DNA of 64,000 nucleotides from Candidatus Omnitrophota bacterium (GTDB lineage Bacteria; Omnitrophota; Gorgyraeia; Velamenicoccales; Velamenicoccaceae). Below the pieces are notes generated by a model. It made no database searches. It saw only the letters and a program-made list of their open reading frames with translations, and was not told the origin of the DNA. Position 1 is the first letter of the stretch, and the number at the start of each line of letters is the position of its first letter. The position numbers and the translations under genes are program-made. Location of the stretch: the NCBI GenBank assembly GCA_003451585.1, contig DMEU01000006.1, positions 87,842 to 151,841 on the forward strand, written 5' to 3'. Of this stretch, positions 46,447 through 55,041 are shown piece by piece.

Positions 46447-47320
46447 TATCCTTTTTTTTATATTAACGGCTGTCATAGGCCTCATTACGAGCGTCGAAGA
46501 CGTCCGCACCGGAAAAATACGAAATTTCTGGATTGCCATCGGTTTTATTTACGGCTGTATTTTATATCTCGCGTCAGACCCTGGAGAGCGCGCTCCCCAT
46601 CTCTTCGTCGTATCCAATATGGCCCTGAGCCTGTTGACCGCTTACTGGCTCTGGAAATCTAAACTCTGGTTCGCGGGTGACGCCAAGCTTTTTTTCCTCT
46701 ATTCCATATTGCTGCCTGCGGGCATCTACAAAATAGCTTTTTTCCCTTTTTTTCCTTCCTTTCAGGTCCTTTTTTTAACCTTTATCCCCGCGGCGTTCTA
46801 TCTACTGATCTTAAGCGCCGTAGATCTCTTCAAGAATTGGGCCGAAAGTTCCTCGAAACTTTTGCGTGGCTTAAAGATCGGCGCGCCTTTTCTTTTTAAG
46901 AACACCCTGAGCTTCACGTTCATATTTCTTCTAAACCATATCCTCTGGAGCAGGTTGGCGCCTCATCTGCCGGCTTACGAATTCGCGAACCGCGTCATGT
47001 TCCTGGCGCTGTTTGTGATCTATAATCCCCTGAACATCTTTTTTGAATGCCATAAAAAAATTCACTACGCGGTCATCGTTGCCGGGCTGTCCATCGCGCT
47101 GCCTTATTTTTTGCTGGATCCGATGCGTGTTTCAAAGCAGTTCTTCAATTCTCTTACTTTTTGTATTTTGCTCATCATTGTTTCCGATGTGTACAGAAAG
47201 ATCACAGACGACCACATCGAACGATCCAAAAACAAGACCATGCCTTTTGCACCATGGTTATTCCTTGGGATGCTAACTACGTGGTCCTTGATCCTCCTAT
47301 ATCGAGCTCCCCGTGTTTGA
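46436..47320 (+). CDS. A24-type prepilin-peptidase-like membrane protease
   Basis: A polytopic membrane protein with the two aspartate motifs of A24 (type IV prepilin/preflagellin) peptidases: SVEDVRTGKIRN near residue 22 (D-x5-IxN) and FAGDAKLFF near residue 80 (GDxKL). At 294 residues it is longer than minimal CpaA-type enzymes, with a C-terminal extension of several more helices. A24 enzymes cleave after a Gly in a basic leader preceding a hydrophobic stretch. No pilin gene is nearby. The HxsA peptide has a basic leader, a Gly and a hydrophobic stretch, so it is a plausible substrate. Confidence 0.78.
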   Translation: MRSDILFFILTAVIGLITSVEDVRTGKIRNFWIAIGFIYGCILYLASDPGERAPHLFVVSNMALSLLTAYWLWKSKLWFAGDAKLFFLYSILLPAGIYKIAFFPFFPSFQVLFLTFIPAAFYLLILSAVDLFKNWAESSSKLLRGLKIGAPFLFKNTLSFTFIFLLNHILWSRLAPHLPAYEFANRVMFLALFVIYNPLNIFFECHKKIHYAVIVAGLSIALPYFLLDPMRVSKQFFNSLTFCILLIIVSDVYRKITDDHIERSKNKTMPFAPWLFLGMLTTWSLILLYRAPRV

Positions 47321-47872
47321 AAACAAATTTAAAAAGGGACAAGGGCCTTCGATAAAAATCCTCTACACAATTACGCCGGAAACGATCCGTCGGCTGGCCA
47401 CGTTCAAGGAATTCTTCCGCGATCAGGAGACCCCAGCCGTCAATATCATCTTTCAACATTTTATGTTCATTGATCCCCAAACATACAAAAAACAATGCCG
47501 GACGCTCTCTCGGGAATTCGGCGTCAAAAACGCGGTTTTTTCCCGTGGGTTCGTCTTTCCGGGCTCAAAAGGAAAGGGCAAGCGGCCTTTGCGCCAAACC
47601 TGTTGGTTTCAGAAATCTAGCCTTATTACAGGATGAACTCCGGGCCTGCGCATTACTCTTATTATTGCAGTGCGCCGTGGCACCAACTAAATATTCTGCC
47701 AAATGGCGATCTTTATACGTGCCAGGACATCATCTTGGGGAACATCAAAAAAAACCTTCTTGAAAGAATCTGGAACGGCAGTAAAGCAAGAAAATTAAGA
47801 ATGTTCGTTTCAAGGAGGCTTTTTCCGGCGTGTAAAGGATGTTTTTACCGCTATACCGACAGGGCAGAATAA
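47313..47872 (+). pseudogene. Truncated, frameshifted remnant of the SPASM radical SAM gene
   Basis: The translation aligns with the second half of the protein at 28117-29205: KILYTITPETIRRL against RILYTLTGQTCGLF, FQHFMFIDPQT against FQHRLFINDKT, and after a frame change APNLLVSEI and YYCSAPWHQLNILPNG ... RRLFPACKGCFYRYTDR. The radical SAM cluster half is absent. The frame changes between about 47560 and 47590, and an in-frame TAG occurs at 47618-47620 where the functional gene has Asp. The truncation point abuts the A24 peptidase gene, suggesting a recombination scar. It is unlikely to make a functional protein. Confidence 0.85.
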
Positions 47873-48055
47873 CAAACACCGTAAGGATCGACACAAGCAA
47901 TACTTATCTCTTGGATTGATAAGCGTTATTTGATAAAATATCTCCAACCAAAGACTGACAAAACGCTTAAAAAACCGCTGAAATATAATGCGGCAAACCG
48001 GCCTCACAATAAACCGCTGACTTTAGTCGGCGGCATTCTCTAACGGGTAAAACTT

Positions 48056-49162
48056 ATGGTTTTTTTGAAAAAAATAATTTTCATACCTTTGTTCTTTGTA
48101 TTTATAACTGCCGCAAAAACTGCGATAGCGAGCAGCCCGGACGATACCGTTGTGTGGCGGTCAGACCTGCAGAGAACCGGAGCATATGCAACGCAGAATA
48201 TCAAAATGCCTTTGCGCAAAAAATGGAGTTTTAAGGCCGATGGGAATATCAATGCCTCTCCTGTAATTTACAAAGACACCGTTTATATCGGAAGCTACGA
48301 TGGAAGGCTGTACGCCATCGACAAAGAAACAGGGGTGATGAGATGGGCATTTGCCACCGGCGACTGGATCCACACATCCGTCGCAGCAGGGAAAGACAGG
48401 GTTTTTTTTGAAAGCAGGAACGGAAAATACTACTGCCTGGACGCTATAACCGGAGATAAGCTATGGACTTATCATATCGGGGATTGGAGCCTTGCTTCTC
48501 CGGCGATATACGAAAACACGCTTTTCGTAGGGAATGGCGGGGCCCTCTACGCATTGGATATAATGTCAGGAGCCCTTAAGTGGAAGTTTACGACCGAACT
48601 CGCTGTCTGGTCATCCCCGGCTGTCCATAAAGACACAGTATTTTTCGGCAGCAGGGATACGTATCTTTATGCGGCAGATATAAACACAGGCAAAGAGAAG
48701 TGGAAGTTCAAAACCGGAGGCCCCGTAGATTCCGCCCCGGCAATATTCAATGACACCGTATATTTCGGCAGCAGCGATGGTTATTTTTATGCCGTAGATT
48801 CAAAAAACGCAGAGCTTATATGGAAGGCTTACATCGGTTCCGAGATAAGCAATTCACCTGCGGTTTATGAAAACACGGTCTTTTTCGGTTCCTTCAACGG
48901 AGATCTATACGCTCTCGATACAACTACCGGTTTTATAAAATGGTCCATAGAAACGGGAACGCCGTTGCGCTCTTCTCCTTCAATAGCCGGCCAGACGCTC
49001 TACATAGGGATATTGAACAATTTTTTTGCGCTGGACATAAAAAATGGGGATGTTTTATGGGAATTCAATACAAACGGAGGCAGCGTTTTCTCATCGCCTG
49101 CTATCCATGAAAATACCCTTTACTTCGCCGGAGGCGACTGGTACGTGTATTCATTTGAATAA
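48056..49162 (+). CDS. Secreted PQQ-type beta-propeller protein (BamB-like)
   Basis: Residues 1-25 are a signal peptide (KKIIFIPLFFVFITAAKTAIA). The rest is about seven propeller blades, each with a SPAIYxDTVYFGSxDGxxYALDxxTGxxxWKF-type repeat (for example near residues 65-95, 183-215, 223-255 and 263-295). BamB-like and other PQQ-repeat proteins are periplasmic or outer-membrane scaffolds; the catalytic residues of quinoprotein dehydrogenases are not evident. It lies 183 bases after the array pseudogene, with no recognisable feature in that gap, and may or may not belong to the island. Confidence 0.83.
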   Translation: MVFLKKIIFIPLFFVFITAAKTAIASSPDDTVVWRSDLQRTGAYATQNIKMPLRKKWSFKADGNINASPVIYKDTVYIGSYDGRLYAIDKETGVMRWAFATGDWIHTSVAAGKDRVFFESRNGKYYCLDAITGDKLWTYHIGDWSLASPAIYENTLFVGNGGALYALDIMSGALKWKFTTELAVWSSPAVHKDTVFFGSRDTYLYAADINTGKEKWKFKTGGPVDSAPAIFNDTVYFGSSDGYFYAVDSKNAELIWKAYIGSEISNSPAVYENTVFFGSFNGDLYALDTTTGFIKWSIETGTPLRSSPSIAGQTLYIGILNNFFALDIKNGDVLWEFNTNGGSVFSSPAIHENTLYFAGGDWYVYSFE

Positions 49163-49217
49163 TACCCGGCTACATAAAAGTCGAACCCCCCACACACATA
49201 CCCCCCCACTCTTTTAC

Positions 49218-49245
49218 TTTACAAAAAACAAGGTTTTGATATAAT
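49218..49245 (+). promoter_or_regulatory. Sigma70-type promoter of pgk
   Basis: TTTACA (49218-49223), a 16-base spacer and a perfect TATAAT (49240-49245), followed 13 bases later by a GGAGG ribosome site (49259-49263) and the ATG at 49269. It is the best promoter in the window. A C-rich low-complexity tract (about 49187-49208) lies immediately upstream. Confidence 0.75.
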
Positions 49246-49268
49246 ACGGCAATAAATTGGAGGCTGAT

Positions 49269-50456
49269 ATGAACAAAAAGAGCATAAAGGACATACAGAT
49301 AAAAGACAAGCTGGTCATCATGCGGGTGGATTTCAATGTGCCGCTCGATAAGAAGACCGGGGTTATTACTGACGATACGCGCATCACGGCAGCGCTGCCT
49401 ACTATCGAATACATCTTAAAGAACAACCCTAAAAAACTCATTCTTATGACACACCTTGGCAGGCCGGACGGCCAGGTTAAAGAAGAACTGCGGCTTGACC
49501 CTGTGGCAAAAAGGCTCCAGGATTTGATTAAGTCACCTGTTAAAAAGCTGAATGATTGCGTTGGCAGTAAAGTAAAGGCAGCGATCGATTCATCGAGAGA
49601 ACAGGTCATACTGCTTGAAAACCTGAGATTCCACTCCGAAGAAGAAGAAAATGACGCTGATTTTGCCAAGGAACTGGCATCTTTAGCCGACATTTACGTA
49701 AACGACGCCTTTGGGACAGCCCACAGGGCACACGCGTCAACAGAAGGCGTAGCACATTATCTGCCTGCTGTATCCGGCTTCCTTTTGGATAAAGAGATCG
49801 AATACGTGGGCAGGTCTCTTGAGTCCCCTGAAAAACCTCTCGCCGTGATCCTTGGAGGTTCGAAAGTTTCCGACAAGATCGGGGTCATCGAAAACCTTTT
49901 AAATAAAGCCGATACACTGGTTATAGGCGGAGGGATGGCCTATACATTCCTGAAAAGCCAGGGCATCAGTATAGGTAACTCAAAACTTGAAAAAGATAAA
50001 ATAGACCTGGCTAAAGACACCCTGGAAAAGGCTAAAAAGAAAAATGTCAAGGTCGTCCTACCGGTCGACCACCTTATAGTAGACAGGATCGATGAGCCTC
50101 TAAAGATCGAGACCACAAAAGATGCCTCGATCCCTGACGGTATGATAGCTGTTGATATAGGGCCGAAGACCATAGAGCTGTTCAAAAATGCCCTAAGAGA
50201 TTCAAAGACGATATGCTGGAACGGCCCTTTGGGAATATTTGAAAATGATAAATACGCGGCCGGGACAAAGGCGATCGGCGAATTTGTCGCGCGCTTAGGA
50301 GTCAAATCGATAATCGGCGGAGGAGATACGGCGAGCGCTGTGGCAAAGTTCGGCTTAGAGAAAAAGATGACGCATATCTCCACAGGCGGCGGAGCATCGT
50401 TAGAATACATGGAAGGCAAGGTGCTTCCAGGCATAGCCGCATTACAAGATAAATAA
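49269..50456 (+). CDS. pgk: Phosphoglycerate kinase
   Basis: Transfers phosphate from 1,3-bisphosphoglycerate to ADP in glycolysis. The N-terminal MRVDFNVPL, the TTHLGRP-type TMLTHLGRPDG (here MTHLGRPDG), the LENLRFHSEEE segment, GGSKVSDKIGV and the C-terminal IGGGDTASAV and STGGGASLEYMEG are all present. 395 residues from the ATG at 49269, chosen because GGAGG lies five bases before it; a start at 49257 would overlap that site. Confidence 0.96.
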   Translation: MNKKSIKDIQIKDKLVIMRVDFNVPLDKKTGVITDDTRITAALPTIEYILKNNPKKLILMTHLGRPDGQVKEELRLDPVAKRLQDLIKSPVKKLNDCVGSKVKAAIDSSREQVILLENLRFHSEEEENDADFAKELASLADIYVNDAFGTAHRAHASTEGVAHYLPAVSGFLLDKEIEYVGRSLESPEKPLAVILGGSKVSDKIGVIENLLNKADTLVIGGGMAYTFLKSQGISIGNSKLEKDKIDLAKDTLEKAKKKNVKVVLPVDHLIVDRIDEPLKIETTKDASIPDGMIAVDIGPKTIELFKNALRDSKTICWNGPLGIFENDKYAAGTKAIGEFVARLGVKSIIGGGDTASAVAKFGLEKKMTHISTGGGASLEYMEGKVLPGIAALQDK

Positions 50457-50485
50457 ACAACCGGAACATCATAAACAGGATGGCC

Positions 50486-51247
50486 ATGAGACGAAAATTG
50501 ATAGCAGGCAACTGGAAGATGAACAAGATCACCACCGAAGCCATCGAGCTGGCTAATGGCTTAAAGAGGGAGTTATACAAAATAGATGACGTAGACATCG
50601 TAGTCTGCCCGCCATTTACATCTTTAGAAGAGGTCTCGGAGATCATATACGAATCAAACATTAAACTAGGCGCTCAGAATATGCATTGGGAAGATAACGG
50701 GGCGTTTACTGGTGAAATAGCCCCGGCGATGCTCAAAGACCTGGGGTGTAAATTTGTTATTTTAGGACATTCTGAGAGACGGCAATATTTTCACGAAACA
50801 AATGAGATCGTGAACAAAAAGACGAAGGCCGCCTTAAAACATAATTTGACACCGATCGTATGCGTGGGAGAGACCTTGCAGGAGAGAGAAGCGGGAAAAG
50901 CGTTTGATGTAATACAAGATCATGTTTACAATAGCTTAGAAGGCCTTACGTCCGAAGAGACAGACGAGGTCATCATCGCCTATGAACCGGTATGGGCCAT
51001 AGGGACAGGCAAGACCGCCACTCCCGAACAAGCCCAGGAAGTCCATCACTTCATTAGAGGCCTGCTGAAGAAAAAATATTCCGAAGAGCTGGCTGAAGCT
51101 ATAATCATCCTATACGGCGGCAGTGTAAAGCCTGCCAACACAAAAGAACTCGTAGGCCAGAAAGATATCGATGGGGCGCTTGTAGGAGGGGCCAGTCTCG
51201 AAATAAAGAGTTTTTCAGAGATAGTAAAAAACGCATCCATATCGTAA
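50486..51247 (+). CDS. tpiA: Triose-phosphate isomerase
   Basis: Interconverts dihydroxyacetone phosphate and glyceraldehyde-3-phosphate. It has GNWKMN at the start, ILGHSERRQYFHE with the catalytic His, AYEPVWAIGTGK with the catalytic Glu, and YGGSVKPAN plus DGALVGGASL for phosphate binding. The ATG at 50486 (MRRKL) has better spacing from the AGG at 50476 than the ATG at 50480, which is also possible. It follows pgk by 29 bases and is probably in the same operon. Confidence 0.95.
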   Translation: MRRKLIAGNWKMNKITTEAIELANGLKRELYKIDDVDIVVCPPFTSLEEVSEIIYESNIKLGAQNMHWEDNGAFTGEIAPAMLKDLGCKFVILGHSERRQYFHETNEIVNKKTKAALKHNLTPIVCVGETLQEREAGKAFDVIQDHVYNSLEGLTSEETDEVIIAYEPVWAIGTGKTATPEQAQEVHHFIRGLLKKKYSEELAEAIIILYGGSVKPANTKELVGQKDIDGALVGGASLEIKSFSEIVKNASIS

Positions 51248-51266
51248 TTTTAAAGGAGGAGAATAA

Positions 51267-51689
51267 ATGTTTGGTTTTATTATAACGGTACATGTCATTG
51301 CTTGCGCGCTCTTGATCCTGATAGTATTAGTCCAGCAGGGCAGGGGTGGCGGACTGATCGATTCGCTTTCTTCCGCTGAATCCATATTCGGGACAAAGAC
51401 CAATACTTTTCTCGTAAAATCCACTTCTATCCTGGCCGTGATCTTTTTTATCACGTGCCTCGGCCTTGCCTTTCTCTCCATACAAAAAAGTAAATCACTC
51501 ATAGAGACATCCTATAAGCCGAGTGAGGTAACGCAACAGGCACCTGCTGCTACAACTGTTGAAACCGCACAACAGGTGGCAACGCAGGTACCTGAAACGC
51601 AACAGGCCGAAGCACCGGCACAGGCGCCAACTCCGGTTCTGCCTCAGGCACCGGCTCAGCAACCTTCGCAAACCAATCCTGCGCCTTGA
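51267..51689 (+). CDS. secG: Preprotein translocase subunit SecG
   Basis: The SecG partner of SecYE in the inner membrane. Two hydrophobic helices (residues about 3-23 and 51-71) flank the conserved VLVQQGRGGGLID and a segment with FGTKTNTFL. An unusual C-terminal tail of about 55 residues is rich in Gln, Ala, Pro and Thr, which is not part of the family core. An AGGAGG ribosome site precedes the ATG. Gene order pgk-tpiA-secG is common in bacteria. Confidence 0.93.
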   Translation: MFGFIITVHVIACALLILIVLVQQGRGGGLIDSLSSAESIFGTKTNTFLVKSTSILAVIFFITCLGLAFLSIQKSKSLIETSYKPSEVTQQAPAATTVETAQQVATQVPETQQAEAPAQAPTPVLPQAPAQQPSQTNPAP

Positions 51690-52837
51690 GGGATAAATTA
51701 TTCTGGGTTTTCGCGCTCAGCAGCGTAGTCTACTTTACACAAGGCATTGAAACACTCCCTTCCCAGGGCCTCTTTTATTACTTAAAAGAGACCTTAAGAT
51801 TTTCCCCTGAAAAGATCATGGTCATCTCCAGCCTTATCACATTCGCCTGGCTGGTCAAGCCCGTCATAGGATATGTAATAGATAATTTTTTGAATAAACG
51901 GGCCTGGATATTCATATCGCTGGCATCGAGCATGTTATTAGCCGTTGTCATAGGGCTGAACCATCTCCCGCTGTCCATTCTTATCGGCATACTGATAATC
52001 GGTTCGGCCTGGACCGCTTTCAGGGATGTAGCCGTAGACGGCATAATGTGTGTGGAGGGTAAAAAACATAACGCCACCGGCAAGATCCAGAGCATACAAT
52101 GGATATCCATTTCCGCGGCAACGTTGATAACCGGCATAGCAGGCGGCTACATCGCGGAAAAATGGGACTACAGGGCCGGTTTCCTGCTGCTTATACCCGT
52201 CTATATAGTGGCCGGCATCTTTGCGTATTTATACAAGAGCAGGGAGCCGATGCGCGCAGACACAGCATCAAAATTCGTTGCCGATCTAAAGACCATCTTC
52301 ACGAACAAAAAACTGCTTACGGCAGGATTATTCATCTTCCTCTACAAATATTCACCGTCGTTCGGCACGCCGCTCTTCTTTATACAAAGAGATGTATTCA
52401 AGTGGGGCAAGGTCTGGATAGGCGCGTTAGGCACCATGGGCACTATCTTCGCCATCGCCGGGGCGGTGCTCTATTATAAATTCAGCCAAAAAATAAATAT
52501 TAAAAAATGGCTGTTTTTTTCGGTCTTTGCCGGAGCGCTGGCGACCTTGAGCTATCTTCACTATACGCCTGCTACCGCCATAGCCTACGATATCATCTAC
52601 AGCCTGGTGAGCATGTTCATCTTCCTGATGATCATGGATTTTATGGCAAGGAATTCCGTCCCGGGCCTTGAGGCAGCGTCGTTCGCCTTGCTGGCTAGTT
52701 TAAGCAATATCGCCCTCATAGCCAGTAATTTATCAGGGGCCTACTTACTGCCCGTCATAGGGCTTCAATGGCTCATAGTCATATCTTCAGTAGCAAGCTT
52801 TTTATGCTTATTTCTTATCAATAAAATCTCCACCTAA
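51686..52837 (+). CDS. MFS transporter, folate/biopterin-transporter-like
   Basis: About twelve membrane helices in 383 residues. The start SSVVYFTQGIETLPSQG and the SAWTAFRDVAVDGIMC motif recall folate-biopterin and related major facilitator proteins (ATP-independent). The start codon is TTG at 51686, overlapping the secG stop. The substrate is unknown; the family assignment is from motif resemblance. Confidence 0.75.
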   Translation: MRDKLFWVFALSSVVYFTQGIETLPSQGLFYYLKETLRFSPEKIMVISSLITFAWLVKPVIGYVIDNFLNKRAWIFISLASSMLLAVVIGLNHLPLSILIGILIIGSAWTAFRDVAVDGIMCVEGKKHNATGKIQSIQWISISAATLITGIAGGYIAEKWDYRAGFLLLIPVYIVAGIFAYLYKSREPMRADTASKFVADLKTIFTNKKLLTAGLFIFLYKYSPSFGTPLFFIQRDVFKWGKVWIGALGTMGTIFAIAGAVLYYKFSQKINIKKWLFFSVFAGALATLSYLHYTPATAIAYDIIYSLVSMFIFLMIMDFMARNSVPGLEAASFALLASLSNIALIASNLSGAYLLPVIGLQWLIVISSVASFLCLFLINKIST

Positions 52838-52847
52838 CGGTATCATC

Positions 52848-52856
52848 TGATATAAT
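52848..52856 (+). promoter_or_regulatory. Extended -10 element (TGATATAAT)
   Basis: TGA followed by a perfect TATAAT (52851-52856), an extended -10 pattern, six bases before the ATG at 52863. A transcript from here would be leaderless. No clear -35 box is visible. Confidence 0.45.
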
Positions 52857-52862
52857 ATCGAC

Positions 52863-54998
52863 ATGTTCCTACCCGAGACAAACCTGAAAAAAATACGAGA
52901 TGGCGTTGATTTTACGCTAAACCGCATTCTAATAGTCTTCTTCTTCTGCATTCTGATGGTGTATGCCTCCCGCGAAATAGTGGACCTGGATCTCTGGCTG
53001 CACTTAAAGACCGGCCAATACATAACAGCGCACGGGATCATACCATCATCCGATATCTTTTCTTTTACCTTGCAAGGCAGGCCATGGATCAACCATGAAT
53101 GGCTGTTCCAGGTCCTTGCATACCTGTTCTACGCGACTGCCGGGGCCGATGGCCTTATCATCATGCAGAATATCATCCTCATCGCGGCCTTTATGCTCCT
53201 GCTTTTCTCGGCTAAGCGCGATAACAATCATATCTTTGTTTTTATCATACTCTACCTTACGCTTTTAACATGCTCCTACCGCTTTACCATAAGACCGGAC
53301 ATCTTCAGCCTTTTTTTCCTGACAGCCTATCTATGCTTTATTAAGAATTTTACTGAATGCAAAGCTTCTTTTTTTATAACGGCTTTGTCCATAACCGCCT
53401 GCCAGATAGCCTGGGCCAACATGCATGGCTTCTATTTTCTCGGGCCGCTTGTCATCTTGATCTTTCTTTTGGCTGAACTTGCCAAAAGATACATAAAACT
53501 TCCTGCCTCCTTAAACCAGGTGCACCGTCTCGACGATAACCGATTACGCCAGCTTCTTTTGATACTTGGATTGACGCTAGCGGCCTGTATGGCAAATCCT
53601 TACGGCCTTAAAGGCGCGGCCTACCCATTTTCCGTGTTAGGACAAGTATCCGGAAAAGGCAGGATAGTATTCCAATATATACAAGAATTAGCCAGGCCCA
53701 TCACCTTAAAAAATATCCTCGATGTGAATCAATTCTTCTTCTATAAGGCGCTTATCTTTATTTCGCTTTTTTCTTTCAGGTTCAACCGTAGGCACATCAA
53801 TATCTCAGATCTCCTGCTCTGGCTCTTATTCACCGGGTTTTCCCTTATCGCGATAAGGAACGTGGCGTATTTCGCTTTCGTCGCGGCTTTTGTTACGTTT
53901 AATAACGTTGAACTGGCCTTTGAATACAAGAAAGGCCTTCCGAAATATTTTAATAACAGGGCGATACGCGCGGCATTCTGCTATGCGCTCATGGCCTGCC
54001 TGGTCTATTTTCCGGCAAAAGGGGCCCAAAAATATCTGCAGGTCACTGCTTACGATTTCGACGCTTACCAGCTGAAATCCGGAATGTGGGGGATCTCCAA
54101 AGCCAGGTTCCCGGAAAAAGCCGTAGATTTCCTGCTGACGCACGATTTTCCAAAACGCATCTTCAATGACTTTAATTCCGGGTCTTACCTGATAGGCCGG
54201 GCCTTCCCTCAAAGACAGGTCTTTATCGACGGCAGGACAGAGCTTTACGGGCCTGATTTTTTTACCAATTACGTCGCGGTGGGCAACGGCGATAAGGAGG
54301 CGATAGGAAAGATCTTGAATGAATATGGCCTCAAGGGCTTCTTCTTAACGACTTCCACCGATGACCTGCATATGGGGCTGGCGCGCTACCTGCTCAATAA
54401 CCCGCTCTGGATAACGGTCTATTTTGACGAAAAGGCCATCATACTGCTAAAAGATATACCGGAGAACAGCGGCTTGATAAGTAGATTCAAGATCGACTTG
54501 AGCTCATGGACACCGCCGGAACCGGATTACATGAAAATAGGCATGGCTTTCCGCTACCCATTGCCATACGTATATCGCGCCAGATTCCTTAATAAACAAG
54601 GATTTTACGAGGCGGCGTCAAAAGAGGCCAGGGCCATCTTGAACCTTATGCCTAATAATGCTGAGGCCTTTAAATTCCTAGCCGATTACTATTTTGAAAA
54701 TAAAGATTATAAGGAAGCGTTTGTCTACATACGCAATTCTCTCATACACGCCCCGGGCAACCTGTTCGCGCGTGCCAGGCTTGCCCTTATCTATTACCAT
54801 CTTAAAGAAGACGAAAAGGCGTTAAAGGTTGCCGACGCCCTGATAAAGAATAAACCTAAATTCGCCGAAGGATACTATACAAAAGCATTGATCTTGATAG
54901 AAAAAGACAGAGAGGCGGCCAAGGCCCTGCTTCATAAAGCCACAGAATTGGCCCCAAAGGAACCGCGCTACAAAGCGGAATTAGATAACTTATCCTGA
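52863..54998 (+). CDS. GT-C-like membrane protein with C-terminal TPR domain
   Basis: 711 residues. Residues 1-380 hold about ten hydrophobic segments, with DLDLWLHLKTGQYI in the first external loop and HEWLFQ soon after, as in membrane glycosyltransferase (GT-C) proteins of the dolichyl-mannosyltransferase type. A globular part follows with FIDGRTELYGPDFF. The last 150 residues are TPR repeats (AEAFKFLADYYFENKDYKEAF, ARARLALIYYHLKEDEKAL and others). It may transfer a sugar from a lipid donor on the outer face; this is inference. Confidence 0.75.
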   Translation: MFLPETNLKKIRDGVDFTLNRILIVFFFCILMVYASREIVDLDLWLHLKTGQYITAHGIIPSSDIFSFTLQGRPWINHEWLFQVLAYLFYATAGADGLIIMQNIILIAAFMLLLFSAKRDNNHIFVFIILYLTLLTCSYRFTIRPDIFSLFFLTAYLCFIKNFTECKASFFITALSITACQIAWANMHGFYFLGPLVILIFLLAELAKRYIKLPASLNQVHRLDDNRLRQLLLILGLTLAACMANPYGLKGAAYPFSVLGQVSGKGRIVFQYIQELARPITLKNILDVNQFFFYKALIFISLFSFRFNRRHINISDLLLWLLFTGFSLIAIRNVAYFAFVAAFVTFNNVELAFEYKKGLPKYFNNRAIRAAFCYALMACLVYFPAKGAQKYLQVTAYDFDAYQLKSGMWGISKARFPEKAVDFLLTHDFPKRIFNDFNSGSYLIGRAFPQRQVFIDGRTELYGPDFFTNYVAVGNGDKEAIGKILNEYGLKGFFLTTSTDDLHMGLARYLLNNPLWITVYFDEKAIILLKDIPENSGLISRFKIDLSSWTPPEPDYMKIGMAFRYPLPYVYRARFLNKQGFYEAASKEARAILNLMPNNAEAFKFLADYYFENKDYKEAFVYIRNSLIHAPGNLFARARLALIYYHLKEDEKALKVADALIKNKPKFAEGYYTKALILIEKDREAAKALLHKATELAPKEPRYKAELDNLS

Positions 54999-55005
54999 AA
55001 AACAG

Positions 55006-55033
55006 TTGTTTTTAGGTATTATTTCTGTATAAT
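55006..55033 (+). promoter_or_regulatory. Putative promoter for marC-like gene
   Basis: TTGTTT (55006-55011), a 16-base spacer and a perfect TATAAT (55028-55033). The ATG at 55042 lies 8 bases after the -10 box, so a leaderless mRNA is expected, as at 52851-52863. Confidence 0.5.
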
Positions 55034-55041
55034 ATGACACT

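Noticed and set aside
47873..48055. A precursor peptide gene or terminator in the gap after the pseudogene
   Set aside because: Only a weak cttatc/gataag pair is visible, with no T-run and no short frame with a leader-like start.
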